Source: Neocallimastix lanati (nom. inval.) (lineage: Eukaryota > Neocallimastigomycota > Neocallimastigomycetes > Neocallimastigales > Neocallimastigaceae). From it: a DNA stretch of 64,000 nucleotides. Under the pieces are notes generated by a model, which was given only the letters and a program-made list of their open reading frames with translations, searched no databases and was not told where the DNA came from. A program made the translations under genes and the position numbers. Of this stretch, positions 62,399-64,000 are shown piece after piece. Within the stretch, counting starts at the first letter, position 1. Each line of letters starts with the position of its first letter. The stretch covers positions 62,001 to 126,000 of the forward strand of contig JACVTC010000214.1 in NCBI GenBank assembly GCA_016946835.1, read 5' to 3'.

Positions 62399-62990
62399 AT
62401 AAAATGTACAAGGCCGGAAATTTCTTTCGCCGTTAATAAAGCTTCCAGAAAATGCGAACAATCAACAATTTCAGACTGGAACAAAGTAATAAATATTTTA
62501 AAATATATAAATAGTACAAAAGATTATAAAATTAAATATGATGGAAAGGGGGTGTTAGTTGCATACACGGACTCAGATTTCGCAGGTGATAAAATTGATA
62601 AAAAGTCTACTTCAGGTAGAATTATTTTAATGGGAAAAAGTCCTCTATGTGGATATCTAAAAAACAAACGTGCGTTGGTACTTCTACCGCAGAAGCCGAA
62701 TATATAAGTACTTCAGAAACCGTCAAGAAAATATTATGGATAAAAAATATTATTAAAGAAATATTATAAGAAATTAAATATAACGATCTATACTGATAAT
62801 CAAGCAAATAAATGTATAATGGAAAATGGTGAAATTAATATTAAGTTAAAACATATAGATGTCAGATACCATTTCAATAGAGATAACATATTAAAGAAAA
62901 GAATAGATCTAAAACATATAGACACGGAAAACATGCTAGCCGACATATTAACAAAAGATTCAAATGGTGCATAAATACTTAAATTTACAA
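62399..62990 (+). pseudogene. Element E RT end and RNase H
   Basis: It starts with C-T-R-P-E-I-S-F-A-V-N-K-A-S-R-K, then D-W-N-K-V-I-N-I-L-K-Y. RNase H follows with A-Y-T-D-S-D-F-A-G-D at about 62560, T-S-G-R-I-I-L-M-G-K, S-T-A-E-A-E-Y at about 62685 after a frame change, Y-T-D-N-Q-A-N-K at about 62790, L-K-H-I-D-V-R-Y and M-L-A-D-I-L-T-K at about 62930. All RNase H motif residues are visible although not in a single frame. Confidence 0.75.
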
Positions 62991-63027
62991 ATAAAATTTT
63001 TATATAAAAATCTCATTTGAGGGGGAG

Positions 63028-63345
63028 TGATAACTACTTAATAATAATACTATATATTTATTAATATTATTTTAGATATTTATTTATTATGTAATTTATT
63101 AAAGTGTACTTGTGTTAATGTTTTATGCAAATTAGTTAATAAGTTTATTTTATATTGTTTAAATTTAAGTCAACAATCATTTTAATTATTTTATGTAACT
63201 TGTATTTACGTAACAAATGTATTCTTGTGATATACATTCTATATAAAGCATCATGAATGCACTATCCAGTTCTCTCTTTGTTAACCATAATACTTTCGTA
63301 TTATTATATTAAATAAATAAACAACATATATCAATAATAATTTTG
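63028..63345 (+). repeat. Element E 3' LTR, right end uncertain
   Basis: It starts TGATAACTACTTAATAATAA right after the polypurine tract. A TATA-like TATATAAAGC at about 63240-63249 is followed about 25 bases later by CCAGTTCTCTCT, similar in arrangement to element B's LTR (CT-rich tract near TTTTATAAAA). There is no second copy, so the end near GTTAAC/AATTAATAA is a guess. Confidence 0.5.
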
Positions 63346-63396
63346 TTAACTTAATTAATAAAATAAATTAATGTTAAATTTCTTAATTCAATTATC

Positions 63397-63594
63397 TGAT
63401 ATAAAACGCAAATAAAAACTTTAATTATTAATAATCATTTTATTAATAATTACATAAAAATAAATTAATAAATCATTTGCAATTTCGTGATATAAATTAA
63501 ACGTGATCGAAAATAACGTGATAAAATTAAAATTATTTAAAGAAATAAAATTATGTATGAGCATAAAAATTAAAAATGTAAACATAAAATTTAT
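63397..63594 (+). repeat. Family D LTR, 5' fragment
   Basis: It starts TGATATAAAACGCAAATAAAAAC and follows the family D LTR at 28836 for about 200 bases (TTAATAAATCATTTGCAA, CGTGATCGAAAATAACGTG). Similarity ends at CATAAAATTTAT. Copia RT sequence begins right there, so the rest of the LTR was lost or replaced. Confidence 0.75.
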
Positions 63595-63597
63595 AGG

Positions 63598-63985
63598 ACA
63601 TAAAGATTATAATAGAAAATATTGAAAATTGAATAAAGCCATTTACGGTCTAAAACAAAGTGGTGCTAAATGGAACGACGAACTTAACAATTATCTCATT
63701 AAAATAGAATATAAAAGATTAATCTCTGAATTTTGTCTATACATAAAATGTAATAATTATGACAAACTACAATCTATACTTGCTGTTTATGTTGATGACG
63801 TATTAATAGCTGGGACAAAAATTGTCATAGAAAAAACAAAATATTTAATTAGAAAAAGATTCAAAATCAAAGAAATAGGTAATGTAGATTATATAATTGG
63901 TATAAAATTCATCAAGCATAAAAATGATTACTTTTTAAATCAATCTAAATATATAATTGATTTATTAGTTAAATATAACTCTTAA
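63598..63985 (+). CDS. Copia RT fragment at window edge
   Basis: From 63598 the plus strand reads K-L-N-K-A-I-Y-G-L-K-Q-S-G-A-K-W-N-D, then C-L-Y-I-K-C-N-N, an intact catalytic box A-V-Y-V-D-D-V-L-I-A-G near residue 54 of the frame starting at 63629, E-I-G-N-V-D-Y-I-I-G-I-K-F and N-Q-S-K-Y-I-I-D-L-L. It ends in a TAA at 63983-63985. It is related to the minus-strand fragment at 41380-41800 and different from families A, B, E and F. The N-terminal RT part is missing at the join with the family D LTR. Confidence 0.8.
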
Positions 63986-64000
63986 TGAAAGTTATATTTG

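Larger units (their letters stand above)
59320..63027 (+). mobile_element. Ty1/copia element E, 5'-truncated
   Basis: Integrase, Asn-rich linker, RT and RNase H are present on the plus strand and followed by a polypurine tract (TTTGAGGGGGAG) at 63016-63027 and an LTR-like sequence. Gag and protease are absent. A deletion at about 62398 removes the RT segment with the YVDD box. Motifs are closest to elements B and F. Confidence 0.75.

Noticed and set aside
1-64000. Mitochondrial or plastid origin suggested by high AT content
   Set aside because: No organellar rRNA, tRNA or respiratory genes are seen; LTR retrotransposons with chromodomain and a SINE are nuclear.

Overview
The window is an extremely AT-rich piece of a eukaryotic nuclear genome, built almost entirely from LTR retrotransposons at different stages of decay. 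No bacterial operon, ribosomal RNA or clearly functional tRNA gene is visible. Both major LTR classes are present: Ty1/copia (protease-integrase-RT-RNase H order, YVDD) and Ty3/gypsy (RT-RNase H-integrase order, YIDD), the latter including a chromovirus with a C-terminal chromodomain. Pol polyproteins carry long asparagine-rich linkers. Very low GC, Asn-rich proteins, chromoviruses and a tRNA-derived SINE would fit an AT-rich fungus (for example an anaerobic gut fungus), but nothing here fixes the species.

Layout. 1-4.6 kb: retropepsin-like gypsy remnants on both strands and a gypsy 3' LTR (family C). 5.8-12.6 kb: two decayed plus-strand copia pol fragments, the second with its 3' LTR, separated by AT-rich DNA that may hold exons of one unidentified host gene. 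12.6-15.7 kb: no recognisable gene, one MITE-like inverted repeat. 15.7-18.6 kb: decayed gypsy pol and a deletion-derived minus-strand copia copy. 18.6-20.0 kb: plus-strand copia LTR end and Gag. 20.0-24.8 kb: gypsy element J with both LTRs.

24.8-40.6 kb is a nest. Copia A (minus, 26075-38467, TSD AATAA) is split by a family D solo LTR (TSD TATG) and by copia B (plus, 29594-35362, TSD ATTAA). Another D solo LTR (TSD TTTC) lies 16 bp outside A. To the right, a family C LTR is split by a GC-richer tRNA-derived SINE (17-bp TSD), whose target duplication is itself split by a family S solo LTR (TSD TTTAA).

41.4-45.2 kb: a copia RT fragment and gypsy I, whose Gag middle is inverted in place. 46.2-59.1 kb: copia G (minus) is split by copia F (46350-51555, TSD ATTAT) and by chromovirus H (53905-58525, TSD TTATT). 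59.3-63.3 kb: 5'-truncated copia E on the plus strand. The window ends in a family D LTR fragment fused to a copia RT piece.

No element looks autonomous: all carry stops, frameshifts, internal deletions or active-site changes. Five copia elements share a primer-binding site complementary to the anticodon arm expected for tRNA-Lys(CUU), which points to half-tRNA priming. Target-site duplications give a relative order of insertion.
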